Under the pieces are notes generated by a model, which worked only from the letters and a program-made list of their open reading frames with translations, was not told where the DNA came from and ran no database searches. The position numbers and the translations under genes are program-made. A stretch of DNA of 43,223 nucleotides from contig JAYMGJ010000439.1 in assembly GCA_037178675.1 (NCBI GenBank), positions 1 through 43,223 of the forward strand, written 5' to 3'. Positions within the stretch are counted from its first letter, which is position 1, and every line of letters begins with the position of its first letter. Below, one piece after another: positions 31,168 to 41,676 of this stretch. The DNA is from Scleroderma bovista. Taxonomy: Eukaryota; Basidiomycota; Agaricomycetes; Boletales; Sclerodermataceae.

Positions 31168-32475
31168 TGTCATATCCATACTTTTCCCAGTTGCAACTCC
31201 GGTCTAACCATGGCCCGCCTGACCTCTCCTTAGGCATAGATGCAACTCCGGATCTAGTCCAGCCATCTCCAGCCCTATAGCTGCACTCCAGCTCAACTCC
31301 GGTCACTACGTCCATCTCCGCCTCAGGACTAACCCCTGTCTTCCTACAGACAGATCCGCGGTCTAACTCCTCTGTGTCAGACCTGTACCTACCACTAGTC
31401 GCTACTCCGGTTTCAGTCCAGCCACTCCCTTAGCCTTGTCTGCAACGTAGCCCAACTCCGGCTGGTACATCCAACTCCGGCTCAGTTCTGCTCCTGCTCC
31501 TGCTCCACTTCCTCTGTCAGGTCCACCAAAGGCTTAGGACATTTCCATGTCCAACTCCGGACCTTCCTCCGGCTACTCCGCCCTTCCTCCACCTGTGCAC
31601 TCCCTCCACTCGTGCACTCCCTCCACTCGTGCACTCCCTCCACTCGTGCACTCCCTCCGCTCTTGCACTTCCTCCGGTCGTGCACTTCCTCCGGTCCCAC
31701 TTCCTCCGGTCCCACTTCCTCCGGTCCTGGACATCACTCCGGACTTAACATTAGTTAAGTCCACCTCTGACCCTTACCTGTCCTCTTCCGACCTAGTTCC
31801 CTTGTCCCTGCTTTTCCTCTGTTGTCCCTGTATCTCTAGTTCCCCGTGTCTGCTCCCGCTCCGGTTTATTTTCCTGTACCTGCTTTATTTTCCTGTCCGT
31901 TTCTGCTCCATCCCTTGTCCCAACTAAGGTGTTTACTTGTCACCGTATATACTCACCCTAGTTCTCATTTACTATATAAACTACTATACTCCGGCCTAGT
32001 AGTTTCCTTAGATCAAATCTCGACTAAGATACTCCCCACTCTGTACTACCCATTATGCTCTCCTAATCCACCTGTTCAACTGAACTCCTGAACTCCGGCC
32101 AACTCCGGCCTCCGTCCTATCTCGTCCCCTTGGTCCTATGTCCGATCCTAGCAAGTCTCCTACTTGCATGAGGGCAAAAGCCACCTCTGTCCCAGACTCG
32201 ACGCTAGACCTCTCAGGACTTATCCCACCTCTGGGATGTCCTTCGCTCTGGACAAACTGTGCTCAACTCCGGACCACTTTCCCGCGGTCCGGACTTACTC
32301 CGCAAAAACCCGGACTTACACCCTGTGCTCCTCTAGTGCCCGGACTTTGTTCATTTGACCCGGACTTGACTCTCCACACTAACTAGCACCTACTAGTGTC
32401 TGGACTTACCTCCTCATTAGTTCCCTGCACCTCTGGACCTCCTAGTAAGATCGTTGAGGAGAACCGGTCTTGACA
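31168..32475 (+). mobile_element. Solo LTR inserted in the 168-bp array
   Basis: 1308 bp beginning TGTCA and ending TGACA, flanked by the 5 bp duplication GCAAT (31163-31167 and 32476-32480). Removing it rejoins the array unit exactly. Inside are many ACTCCGG motifs, an 18 bp repeat (CACTCCCTCCACTCGTG, about 31605-31680) and a TATA box (CTATATAAACTAC, about 31972). No coding frame is credible. The parent family is not in the window. Orientation is inferred from the TATA box. Confidence 0.85.
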
Positions 32476-32660
32476 GCAATGATATTTGCTTAATACATGA
32501 TTACCACTGTTTTACTTGCCCAGCTCATGTTGTACTTGGTACTATGTGTCTGGGACATTGTTGCCATGGCCGGAGCATGCCGGAGCATGATTCCCGCGGC
32601 CATATTTGGACTCCTGTGGACCCTTCTCAAAACATATGTCCAGCAACCATATTTTCATAA
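32476..32660. repeat. Continuation of the 168-bp array after the solo LTR
   Basis: Resumes at GCAATGATATTTGCTTAATA and carries one more unit (GGACATTGTTGCC near 32551, then TGGACTCCTGTGGACC). Confidence 0.85.
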
Positions 32661-33585
32661 TCCATCAGTGTCATGGTACACCAATGATATGTATATTGTA
32701 CTGATCCTGTAGTGCCAATAGTATGTTGTGCTGCTGTTCTGCTGTGCCATGTTGTGCCGCATCCAGGCTTGTGCTGAAAGTGTAGTGCCACATGTATGTA
32801 CTGCCGCATCCTGGCTTAATGGTACTATGAGAGCTGCATATATGCGGCACTACATTTAGACAATGAATATGGTATCTACGGCCTGTTGGGTATACTGGAA
32901 TGCCAACCTCATGGCCCATCATACCGAAGGGGAAGCCAACATACAGGCCTGCCCGACTACATAGTTGTCACCACATTGAGGGCTTGCTTCATGCTCTGGG
33001 ATACCACATTCATAACCTGTGACTTTGAAATATACTTGCAAGGTTTCCCCACATAGCTATATAACACCTTTACTAGGGCCCATCTAATGCTATGGGACAT
33101 CATACCCATATGCTGGCCACCCTGACTATATAAATGACACTGACTCCAGGGCCTGCTCATAGTCATGGGACACCACCCCCATGGCTTGCTACTCTGAAGG
33201 GTACACCCTATATGCATCCCATTGGGAAGCAAGGGACACTATATATGCGGCTTTACACCAAGGCCAGGGCAACAACCCTACAGCCCAATAAAACATATGG
33301 GACACACCATTCTATCAGCCCACCAACAGAAACAGGACACCAATTCCACAGCTTGATGCAAAGTATGCAACACTGGCACTGCAGCCCTTCTATTCATTTG
33401 CATGGCTAGGGCTCCATAGTAGAATAGAGTACACCATCTCCAGGGCCCCCTGATCCTATAGATGATCATGTTCCTGGGGCTGTCATGTAATAATGGGACA
33501 CCATCATAGTGGGCTTGACACATTGTGAGACACCAATTTAGTGTATGGTTCTTTGGCCACATTGCTGCAACTACTACCCTAGTCC
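32661..33585. repeat. Degenerate tandem sequence, about 80-110 bp spacing
   Basis: Loosely repeated phrases such as GGGACACCA, ATGGCTTGC and GCCGCATCC(A/T)GGCTT recur. No gene seen. Confidence 0.45.
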
Positions 33586-33589
33586 TTTG

Positions 33590-34085
33590 CCGCAATGCCA
33601 TGGCGGCTGCCCTGCTGCAATCATTCAGCCTCAATGCCGTGGCAACCCTGTGGCATTCACCTCTGGCCACATTGCTATGGCAGTGCCCTGCTGCAATCAT
33701 TCAGCCTCAATGTTGCAGCAACCCTGTGGCATTCACCTCTGGCCGCATTGCTATGGCAGCGCCCTGCTGCAATCATTCGGCCTCAATGCCATGGCAACCC
33801 TGTGGCATTTACTTCTGGCCAGCGGCTGCCCTGCTGCAATCATTCGGCCTCAATGCCGTGGCAACCCTGTGGCATTCACCTCTGGCCGCATTGCTACGGC
33901 AGCGCCCTGCTGCAATCATTCGGCCTCAATGCCATGGCAACCCTGTGGCATTTACTTCTGGCCAGCGGCTGCCCTGCTGCAATCATTCGGCCTCAATGCC
34001 ATGGCAACCCTGTGGCATTCACCTCTGGCTGCATTGCTATGGCAGCTGCCCTGCTGCAATCATTTGGCCTCAATGCCGGCTGCAT
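33590..34085. repeat. Minisatellite, 64-82 bp units, about seven copies
   Basis: CCTGCTGCAATCATT recurs seven times between about 33610 and 34060. Units share CTCAATGCC(A/G)TGGCAACC and CTGTGGCATTCACCTCTGG. Many units are 78 bp, so a 26-residue repeat appears in frame. Composition and position argue against a gene. Confidence 0.9.
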
Positions 34086-34253
34086 AAGGCCCTTTTGCCA
34101 CAGTCCATTCTGATCTAGTGTACCAGTGTGTCAGCCCACTGATATTGCTTGGTGACAACCTCTCCATGAGCCACCAATATTGCATGGTGAAACTGCTTAC
34201 ATTAGCCCACTCGTATGGCATGGGGATGCGCCATAGCTGGGCCCTATCCCAGC

Positions 34254-34804
34254 TAGAGTTTAAAAGTCCAGTCCAGTCCGGTTTTTTTGCCTTTTTTGGA
34301 AGAGGACCGGACTGGACCGCTTTTGGAAGCCTGGGAATGGTTCATGGACCGCTTAAAGACTGGTCCAAAGCGGTTGCAACCGGTTTTCAAAAAGACCGGT
34401 CCAAAACTGCTAAAAAAACCAGTCCAAACCACTAAAAAACCGGTTTTTTTTGCATTTTATTGATGTTTTTCACATCAAAGGTGTGTCAGATAGCATCTAA
34501 ATACTATTTATAGACTGTAGTAATTATATACAAGTCATTATATATTTATTTGTGCCATATTTCATCCAAAAAGATCAGTTTTACACCCCTTAAGACCCAC
34601 TGCAGGCCAAAATTAGCCTGTAATATAGGGGTTTTTATACCATATATGTATTGCTTACATAATGCGGTTGCAACTGGTTGCAACCAGTCTTTTTCATCAT
34701 TCTCAAAAGTAGGCAACTGGCAACTGCAGTCCGGTTGCGACCAGTCCAGTCCAGTCCAGTTTCTGGTCTTTTTGCGGTCCTATGGACTGGACTTTTAAAC
34801 TCTA
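34254..34804 (-). mobile_element. hAT-type MITE, copy 2 (inverted relative to copy 1)
   Basis: 551 bp with TAGAGTTTAAAAG termini, flanked by the 8 bp duplication ATCCCAGC (34246-34253 and 34805-34812). Nearly identical to copy 1 in reverse orientation. The differences I can see are CG versus TG or CA, plus homopolymer length. Confidence 0.92.
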
Positions 34805-34929
34805 ATCCCAGCTGGCCATGTAGAACGGCCAATTGTCAGCTTTGTCTGTCCGTGTTGTATGGGACAATGCAGGTGCATTATGTGGTTATTCGTAATGCTC
34901 GACGCACCCACAATTACCCACAATACATA

Positions 34930-35240
34930 CCCACCAGAGCCATCTAGTACGGTTACTACACGTACTTGTGCTTCCAATACAAGCATGCGGGCTCATAGCA
35001 CCCTCCTCATCCGATTCCATTGACGCGGTAAAGTGTGCTCTCAATTTGTTCATGATATCTGCATGCTCGACTCCACGACCTGTGTTGTTGTCCATGCTGT
35101 CTGATTGATGACAGCAACCGCACAAGCATTATGACGAACTTCTGTCTTGTCTACATGGCCACATTCACAGGAGGTGCACCACGTCGCAACTTTTTTGGAC
35201 ACGTGATGATTACAATATGGACACAAGTTCAATGGCAAAG
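34930..35240 (-). CDS. Cys/His-rich hypothetical frame
   Basis: The minus strand reads LCPYCNHHVSKK, then WCTSCECGHVDKTEVRH over about 62 codons (35238-35050), with a further overlapping frame downstream. CxxC pairs suggest a degenerate zinc-binding piece, possibly of a transposase. Too short to assign. Confidence 0.25.
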
Positions 35241-35329
35241 CTGGGTACTAGTACATAGTCAGGGAGCGAGGCATGAGAAATTAACCAGCTACGGCGCTCC
35301 TTCCATTACGGCCTGTTGACACAATACAG

Positions 35330-36299
35330 GATGTGTAATGGGCATCTGATGACTCAGGCTGATTTTTTTTTTTGGATAAGTGTTATGTAGCAACTGACAA
35401 GTCTAGCCCTACATAATCACTAAAAATATGACGGGGGTGTGTGGGATTCCGTGAGCCTATTGGTAAGCTTGTTGTAGGGTGCGTGGCAGGCTTTTTTTTT
35501 TAATCGAATTATAGTGCATCGAGGCATAGTGCCCCGTATTGCACTCTACTGGCTAATTTCTATCGTAAGGCCTCCTGTGGCCTGCCTCTCATTCCCCGGA
35601 CACGCGAATGCCCCACCGGCCGGGACGTAAGGTCCCCTGGTGGTCCGCTTCGTTCCCGCCGCGCGTTTTAGGTGCGCTGTCCTGACTTTTGGGGGGAGGA
35701 GGGGTAGGTGTTATACCCACTAAAACCCCAGGAAGGGGAACATCATTGCAGTGGGCTGTTGCCTGGCGTCGTCGTGTTGGACAACTGGTTGGTTCTCAGT
35801 TGGTTCTAGGGCTTCTTAGGTTGGTACTCTGGTGCGTTTGGAGTGACTCAATCCGCTCGGGTTTCTGGGTGAAGCTCTGTGAAGTGGAGTCCAGTGGTGT
35901 GATAAGAAGTTTATGCACTGTGCCAAAGTGCACACAACTACTACTTTACTGTTCGGTGGATTACAGGGGATGCACATAATGCACCTACTTTGTCACGTGT
36001 AACACGGTCAGACGAGGGTGAAAATTGGCCGTGTGTCACGGGCCAGCGGAGGACAAGCCCAGCATTAACTATTATCATGTAACACGGGTGGGCTACACAC
36101 ACCAATATTGTCACCATGTGATTTCGGTGGGCTATGATGGTGTTTAAGGAGGTGTGATGGATGGGGATATAGTTGTTGTCACCATGTCATATGGGCCAGC
36201 CAGGATTTTACTCCAATGCACATTAATGGACCAGCCCAGGATTACTGTAATGCAAAGGTAATGGGTTGGCTGGCAAAGACAAGTACCAATACATCTAGT
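35330..36299. other. Mixed non-coding; GC-rich patch and degenerate repeat
   Basis: T-runs occur near 35363 and 35491, and a CpG-rich patch at about 35590-35670 contains CCGGCCGGGACG and CCGCCGCGCG. This contrasts with the CpG-poor neighbourhood. From 36000 the text is the degenerate GGTGGGCT-type repeat. No gene seen. Confidence 0.4.
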
Positions 36300-37500
36300 A
36301 AGGGGTGATCCAACCAACCCTGCCAGGGCATGTTCTACCGTGGATGGGTTGAAGCAGGGGGACCTACCGTGGGTTTACAGGGGTGATTCAACCACCCTGC
36401 CAGGGCTTGTTCTACCGTGGATGGATTGAAGCAGGGGGTCCTACTGCAGGCTGTCCTACCACGGGTTGACAGGGGTGATCCAACCACCCTGCCAGGGCCT
36501 ATTCTACCGCGGATGGATTGAAGCAGGTAGACCTACCGCGGGCTGTCCTACCGCGGGTTGGCTCACTCCGTCCGGTCAACTAGTTTGACTACCATGGCTT
36601 TGACAACATCCAATGAACATTAATAGATTGACTGGAATGCAAAGGTAATGGGTTGGCTAGAAAAGACCAGTACCAGTATGTCTAGGAAGGGGTGATCCAC
36701 CCAACCCTGTCAAAGGTTGACCTACCATGGATCACAGAGGGTGACAAACCATGGGTTGACTTATCAGGAATTGACTTACCGCAGGTTTACCTCCCGCAGG
36801 TTTCCTTACCACGGGTTGACTCAATACCTCTGTAAACCAGGTCGACTCCACTCCATGGCTTTCACTACCCATGTACATTAATAGATTCACTGAAATGCAA
36901 AGGTAATTGGTTGGCCATAGAAGACACTACCAGTACATCTAGTAAGTGGTGATCCAACCAACTCTGCCAAGGGCTGTCCTACCACGGATGGATTACAGGG
37001 GTTGACCTTACCACCTACTGCGGGTTCACTTACTGCGGGTCGGCTTGATACTTTCAGTCAACCTGGTCTCCATGGCTTTCACTACCAATGTACATTAATA
37101 GATTCACTAGGTAATTGGTTGGCTAGAGAAGACAAGTAACAGTACATATAGTAAGGGGTGATCCAACCAAACCTGTCAAGGGCTATCCTACCGGGTGGAC
37201 AGGGGGTGACATACCGCAGTTAACATACTGCGGGTTAACTTACTAGGTTGAGGCCACCAGGTTGACAACCATGACTTCACTACCAATGTGCATTAATTGA
37301 TTTACCGGAATGCAAAGGTAATGTGTGGGCTAGCAGTACTGGCTCTACTACCACGGATGGATTACAGCCGGTTGGATATTTACCGAGTGATCTACTGTGG
37401 GAGAAGTACCAGTACATACAATAAGGGGTGATTCAACCACTCTGTCAGCAGCACTGGCTTCACTACCACGGGTTTACTGCCTCCTGTTGGTTGACCACCA
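36300..37500. repeat. Degenerate satellite block A
   Basis: Repeating phrases GGGGTGATCCAACCA, CTACC(G/A)(C/T)GGATGGATT, TACCGCGGGTTG and ATGCAAAGGTAATGGGTTGGC recur at irregular 110-290 bp spacing. CCGCGG cores decay to CCGTGG, CCACGG and CCATGG between copies. Confidence 0.7.
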
Positions 37501-37840
37501 ACCACTATGGATTCCAACAGAGATGGAAAACCTACTTGGCCTTTACTCTCAGTAGTTGACAAGAAATTCCTTTATCAATGCCACCACAGGAAGACCGTGG
37601 GCAACTGGGAGTGGTTGACCATCAGGCATTTGGCTATCTCAATTGATCACAACAAAATACTACCACAAGTTTATCACCACTAGTTGGCTATTCAGTTCCA
37701 GAACTATGGATTACCCGGGGGTGGAATAAAGGCAGGCTTAGTGGGCCCATGTTCCATAGTAGCACACAAATATGTGTGCCAATGAGCTCCACGTGAGCAC
37801 ATATATTATTCCATCATCCTTCTTATAGGGGGATGGTGAT
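37501..37840. other. Non-coding spacer
   Basis: No gene or clear repeat. Confidence 0.35.
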
Positions 37841-38745
37841 ATCACACCACCCCATGTAAAATGGATGGGCAGTTATTATATGGACCCATAGATACGGGTC
37901 AGCCAGATTACTACTGTACCCTAACAAACAGGTGAGCCTTGTATACAATGACACTGAGTAGTACAAGTGAACTGATAGTGGCTTGTTCCAATGGGATACA
38001 GGTGAGCCCATGTATCATTTAATCATCCCGTATAACACGGGTGGGCTGTGTATATAATGTCCCTATGCTATAGGTCAGCCCACATACCACTGTCCCCTAC
38101 AGTTTTGGCAGGCACATATTCTTTGCTGTCGTGTAGCACGAGTGGGCTGTGATATGCATGTACACATGGTGTATGATAGGGCTGTTATTATATGGTCCCG
38201 TGTGACACGGGTCAGCCGAGGGAATGCTGTCCCCTGACAAACAGGTGAGCCCCCATACATTGACACAGGTAGCACGAGTGGGCTGAGAATTCATTGTTTA
38301 TTGTCCACTATGATATAGGTGGGCCCAAATAACACTGGCCCTTGTTGTGTGAGTGGGCCCATATTCATTGATGTTGTGTAGAATTGGTGGGCTGGGGCAA
38401 GCATGGTCATATGGTGTATAGAAAGGGCTGTTTTTCTATGGTCCTGTGTGTATCGGGTCAGCCGAAATAATTGTGTCCCCTAACAAACAGGTGAGCCCGC
38501 ATACATTAACACGGAGTAGTACCAGTGGGCTGAGAACTGATTGTTGCAATGGGATACGAGTAAGCCCAAATGTAATTCCACAATCCCGTGTGTCATGGGT
38601 AGGCTACAAATATACTGTCCCCTACCATATAAGAGGGCCTATAGTTTGCAGCTTCAAGTATAATAGGTGGGCTGATATTAAATTTACTGTCTAATATGGA
38701 TGAGCCCATATCTTGCAATCCCAGGAATGAGGGGTGGGCTGGAAT
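37841..38745. repeat. Degenerate satellite block B
   Basis: Recurring CCCCTAACAAACAGGTGAGCC, GTAGCACGAGTGGGCTG and CGGGTCAGCCGA phrases every 120-240 bp. Related motifs occur at 28230-28500 and 36000-36200. Confidence 0.7.
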
Positions 38746-39023
38746 CCGGTTTAGGACAAAGCCGTGGCAGGGTAATGGTGCCTAAGCTATGGCACAATGA
38801 TTTATCTATAAAGGCCCCAGGGACGCTATTGATGTACCAAAATATACAGGTGGGTAAGTTAATGAATGCTCAGGAGATGTTCCCTAAAAGCAGCCGCGGC
38901 AGAATGGCTCACTTCCAGACAGCCAGAGCACAGGATAAGTCACTAAGTAAGTCGCAACCATATTTTAAGATTTTTTAGTAAATTTTCTATGACAATCATA
39001 TTTCTACAAGTACCTCCATGTAT

Positions 39024-40180
39024 TTACACTACAGTAGCCCTCAACAAATGCTCCACACCATTGATCCTCATCCAGTCGGCACACCGTGGAACATGTGCCC
39101 ACTGATGGATATTATCCCTCATATAGTAAGTCAAACAATACCGGTTTCCTTCAACAGCATTGACCCCATGCCGGAGGAGCCTCCCGGAGAATGCAACCGC
39201 AGTACCTGGCTTATAGACTAGCTCGATGCCGAGGGTGGGGATGGCCATTACACAATCGGTGTATTCCCCAACATTGACAATGTTGTCGTACCAGCTGGCA
39301 CGTGACTGGGGGTCACGGTGAAGTGGGGTCGACCGATTGGCGATAAGGGAAATATTGGTGAATGCAGTAGGCCAGAGGGATAGGGCACGGTTCATTACCG
39401 AATCATACATAGAAGACCAATCCTCCAATGTACTCATTCCTCGCATACCATCCTCATAGAGCTGTGGATGCATAATCGACAATGCACCCGATACGATGGC
39501 AGAAGGATATATCATATCTTGCAGCCACTGAAATCCCGTGGGTGTGTTAAGGTCCACTGATATAGAGGCATTTTCATGCTGAATATGGGATGATGAGTAG
39601 GTCCATCCGATAATAGATATATACCCACATAATGACCCATCTGGTGCCTTGCAGGAGATAACTCCAGACACCTGGTCACTTGCCTATCTTCCCTATTAAA
39701 ATACCGCGGTTCTGATCACCAGGTCCACCCAGTTATACTGCTGTCCAGTTGTGTACGAAGCGGACTTAAAGCATGCAGAATATTTGCCTGCATTTATTAA
39801 TGAACATGGTCAAAAATAGGCAGTATTGGGGCATACCTGTGTTGGGCGTGCCAGGGCACCAGGGAGATACCAGAGTGCTACGGTCCCACCCTCCCCCAAA
39901 ATAATAGAGGGTTCATCCAGGACACCAGAGAGAGTTGGAGCGAACTTGGAAAGAAAGGACTGCTCCCTATCCACATTGGTACCAGGCTCCATTGCTGCCA
40001 ATGACTCCACCAGTCTCAAGAGGTCCACACCAGACTCAACTAGAAACACATAAGTACCTTGCCAAATAGATATTGGAAATACATACCTTGATTTTGATAT
40101 GCAGTGACCAAAGTGGCCACCATTTGATGCATCCCAACCGAAAGGTCAACAGGGAGATCAAGAGGAATGGGAGGTGCCAT
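39024..40180 (-). CDS. TET/JBP-family 2-oxoglutarate/Fe(II) dioxygenase
   Basis: This family oxidises 5-methylcytosine in DNA using Fe(II) and 2-oxoglutarate, in the nucleus. Exons: ATG at 40180 to 40087 (MAPPIPLDLPVDLSVGMHQM); a 47 nt intron; 40039-39837 (SLAAMEPGTNVDREQSF, GGTVALWYLPGALARPTQ); then a region 39836-39672 holding one or two introns whose splicing I cannot fix (an exon with YTTGQQYNW is likely); then 39671 to the TAA at 39024. The last exon is the catalytic core: SGALSIMHPQLYEDGM, SLIANRSTPLHRD with the His-x-Asp metal pair at residues 118 and 120 of that exon, LLRHGVNAVEGNR with distal His168 and probable 2OG-binding Arg177. Key residues are intact and no stop is seen, so the enzyme could be active. 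It diverges from the middle gene. Confidence 0.85.
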
Positions 40181-40704
40181 GGGGAGTGAGTCCGGGAATG
40201 CCAAGGAACAAAAGTGCCGTCACATGTATCCAGCAACACATTGAGAAAGCTCATAGTTGGTCAGATATGACACAGGATTAGCCATGGAGGGGATTGAACT
40301 GAGGAGAAAAGAAAGGAAGATATGCCAGAATGCGTATTGACCTATCCCGTGATCCCATGCCGCGGCAATCAGGATATGGCAGGAATCGGTCACCAATTAC
40401 TGAAATCAGTCACCAATTGAAAATAAATAAAAATAACAATAACTGCCAAATATCCCTACCAATTGCAAAAATGGAATTTAGCCATGCCAGGGAACAACCT
40501 ATATGCTGACCGTGGGTAGCCACTGCCGAACTGATATATCTCATTCAAATTGGAACACAAATGATAAACCAATCAGATTTGAATGGAAGCAATGTGGCAG
40601 TAATTTTGTGTCTGCGGAAATAACTAACTTTTAATTGTACCGTGATCATTGTTTGAGGAACAATGGTCCGGTGGCACGTGGGAATACGAGAGATTCTATT
40701 ATAA
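40181..40704. promoter_or_regulatory. Divergent intergenic region, probable bidirectional promoter
   Basis: About 520 bp separates the start of the TET/JBP gene (-) from the middle gene (+). It is AT-rich with CACCAATTG and CCAATTGAAAAT-type repeats near 40390-40460 and one CCGCGG at 40360. No TATA box stands out. Confidence 0.4.
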
Positions 40705-41594
40705 ATATTGACCTTTGATCCTGATCCTGCATTGATGGATTCTGAAGCAATTGTTGCGCGCAGGCTGTCCCTGACATTGCAATATATCGGCATCTGATTC
40801 AGGCGGTTCGTGTATTCTTTGCAGCAAAGCAGTGACCATGCCATTCTGGAGAAGATCAACTGGTATGGACATGTTCACGCAGAAGTGGTGTGTTCTTCCA
40901 TATTGAAACTTTGAATATGACCATATCCCCCATGTAGGCACTTTTGGAGCGGCTACTTGCCGCGTGCAACAGAAAGGGGCTAGTGATGCAAGTCCCCGCG
41001 GTCGCAGCACATGTGATGGATTGGGTATCCGTGGTGGATCTGGATGCAGAAGCTTTGATGGAACAAATCAAAGAAATAAATGTATTCAAGGTGTATCATT
41101 GGGAGGCTAGAGTCCGCAGCACACACAGTACACCGCGGGAGTGGTGGGTGTGGGGGAATAGCGGAGATATACCGCGGACAACCTTCACCCAGCTGGTCAC
41201 AGAGGCGGAGAAATTCTTTGCCGAATACCAGGTAAGGTTACATTCATGTGCGATGATAAGCTAATAAAATTGTCAATAGCCTGGGGACTTTGCAATCCCG
41301 GCTTTATTTGATGTCCCAGAAACCCCCCACATCGGCCTGAAGGATCTCCAACTACAAACCGAGCAAATGTTAGAAGAAACTGATGAGAAGATCTTTCATC
41401 AAAACATGGTGTTGCAACATCTGGTTGACCGCATGGCTATGGTGGAATATTTGACCGATGCAGGGGATGAACTGGAGGACAAATGGGCGGCATCCGCAGA
41501 TAGATTATGGAGAGCACAAATGAGTAGTGTGGCCATCCCAATAGTGACACATGACAATTATGATTTTTTCCTGTCCACATTGAATGATAGTTGA
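40705..41594 (+). CDS. Unrecognised gene between TET/JBP and KDZ transposase
   Basis: Exons 40938-41231 and 41280-41594 are firm: ALLERLLAACNRKGLVMQ, VMDWVSVVDLDAEALMEQ and WWVWGNSGDIPRTTFTQ, then PGDFAIPALFDVPETP and MLEETDEKIFHQNMVLQ. They join in phase through a 48 nt intron. A first exon ending at 40887 joins through a 50 nt intron. From ATG 40735 that exon has an in-frame TGA at 40795, although another frame there (VPDIAIYRHLIQAVRVFFA) is also protein-like, so a frameshift or different splicing is possible. The product is about 250 residues, mainly helical, Trp- and acid-rich, with no catalytic motif I recognise. Its stop lies 83 bp from the convergent transposase stop. Confidence 0.6.
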
Positions 41595-41676
41595 ATTATC
41601 TGACTGATGTTCCCCATAATAATGAACATCACAAATTATGACTCAACGACACAAATAATATGCAGCAGTCACAGGA

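Noticed and set aside
31482..31764. Repeating GGSARVEGVHEWRECTS-type frames
   Set aside because: Antisense reading of the 18 bp repeat inside the solo LTR.
33525..34118. Frames of 172-197 codons over the 78 bp repeat
   Set aside because: Three registers are equally open over the same minisatellite, so none is supported as a gene.
35590..35670. CpG-rich patch as an rRNA or promoter island
   Set aside because: I could not match it to rRNA, and no gene starts nearby. It is noted only as contrast to the CpG-poor surroundings.
30240..38745. CRISPR-like repeat arrays
   Set aside because: Units are long, contiguous and diverged with no unique spacers, and the DNA is fungal.
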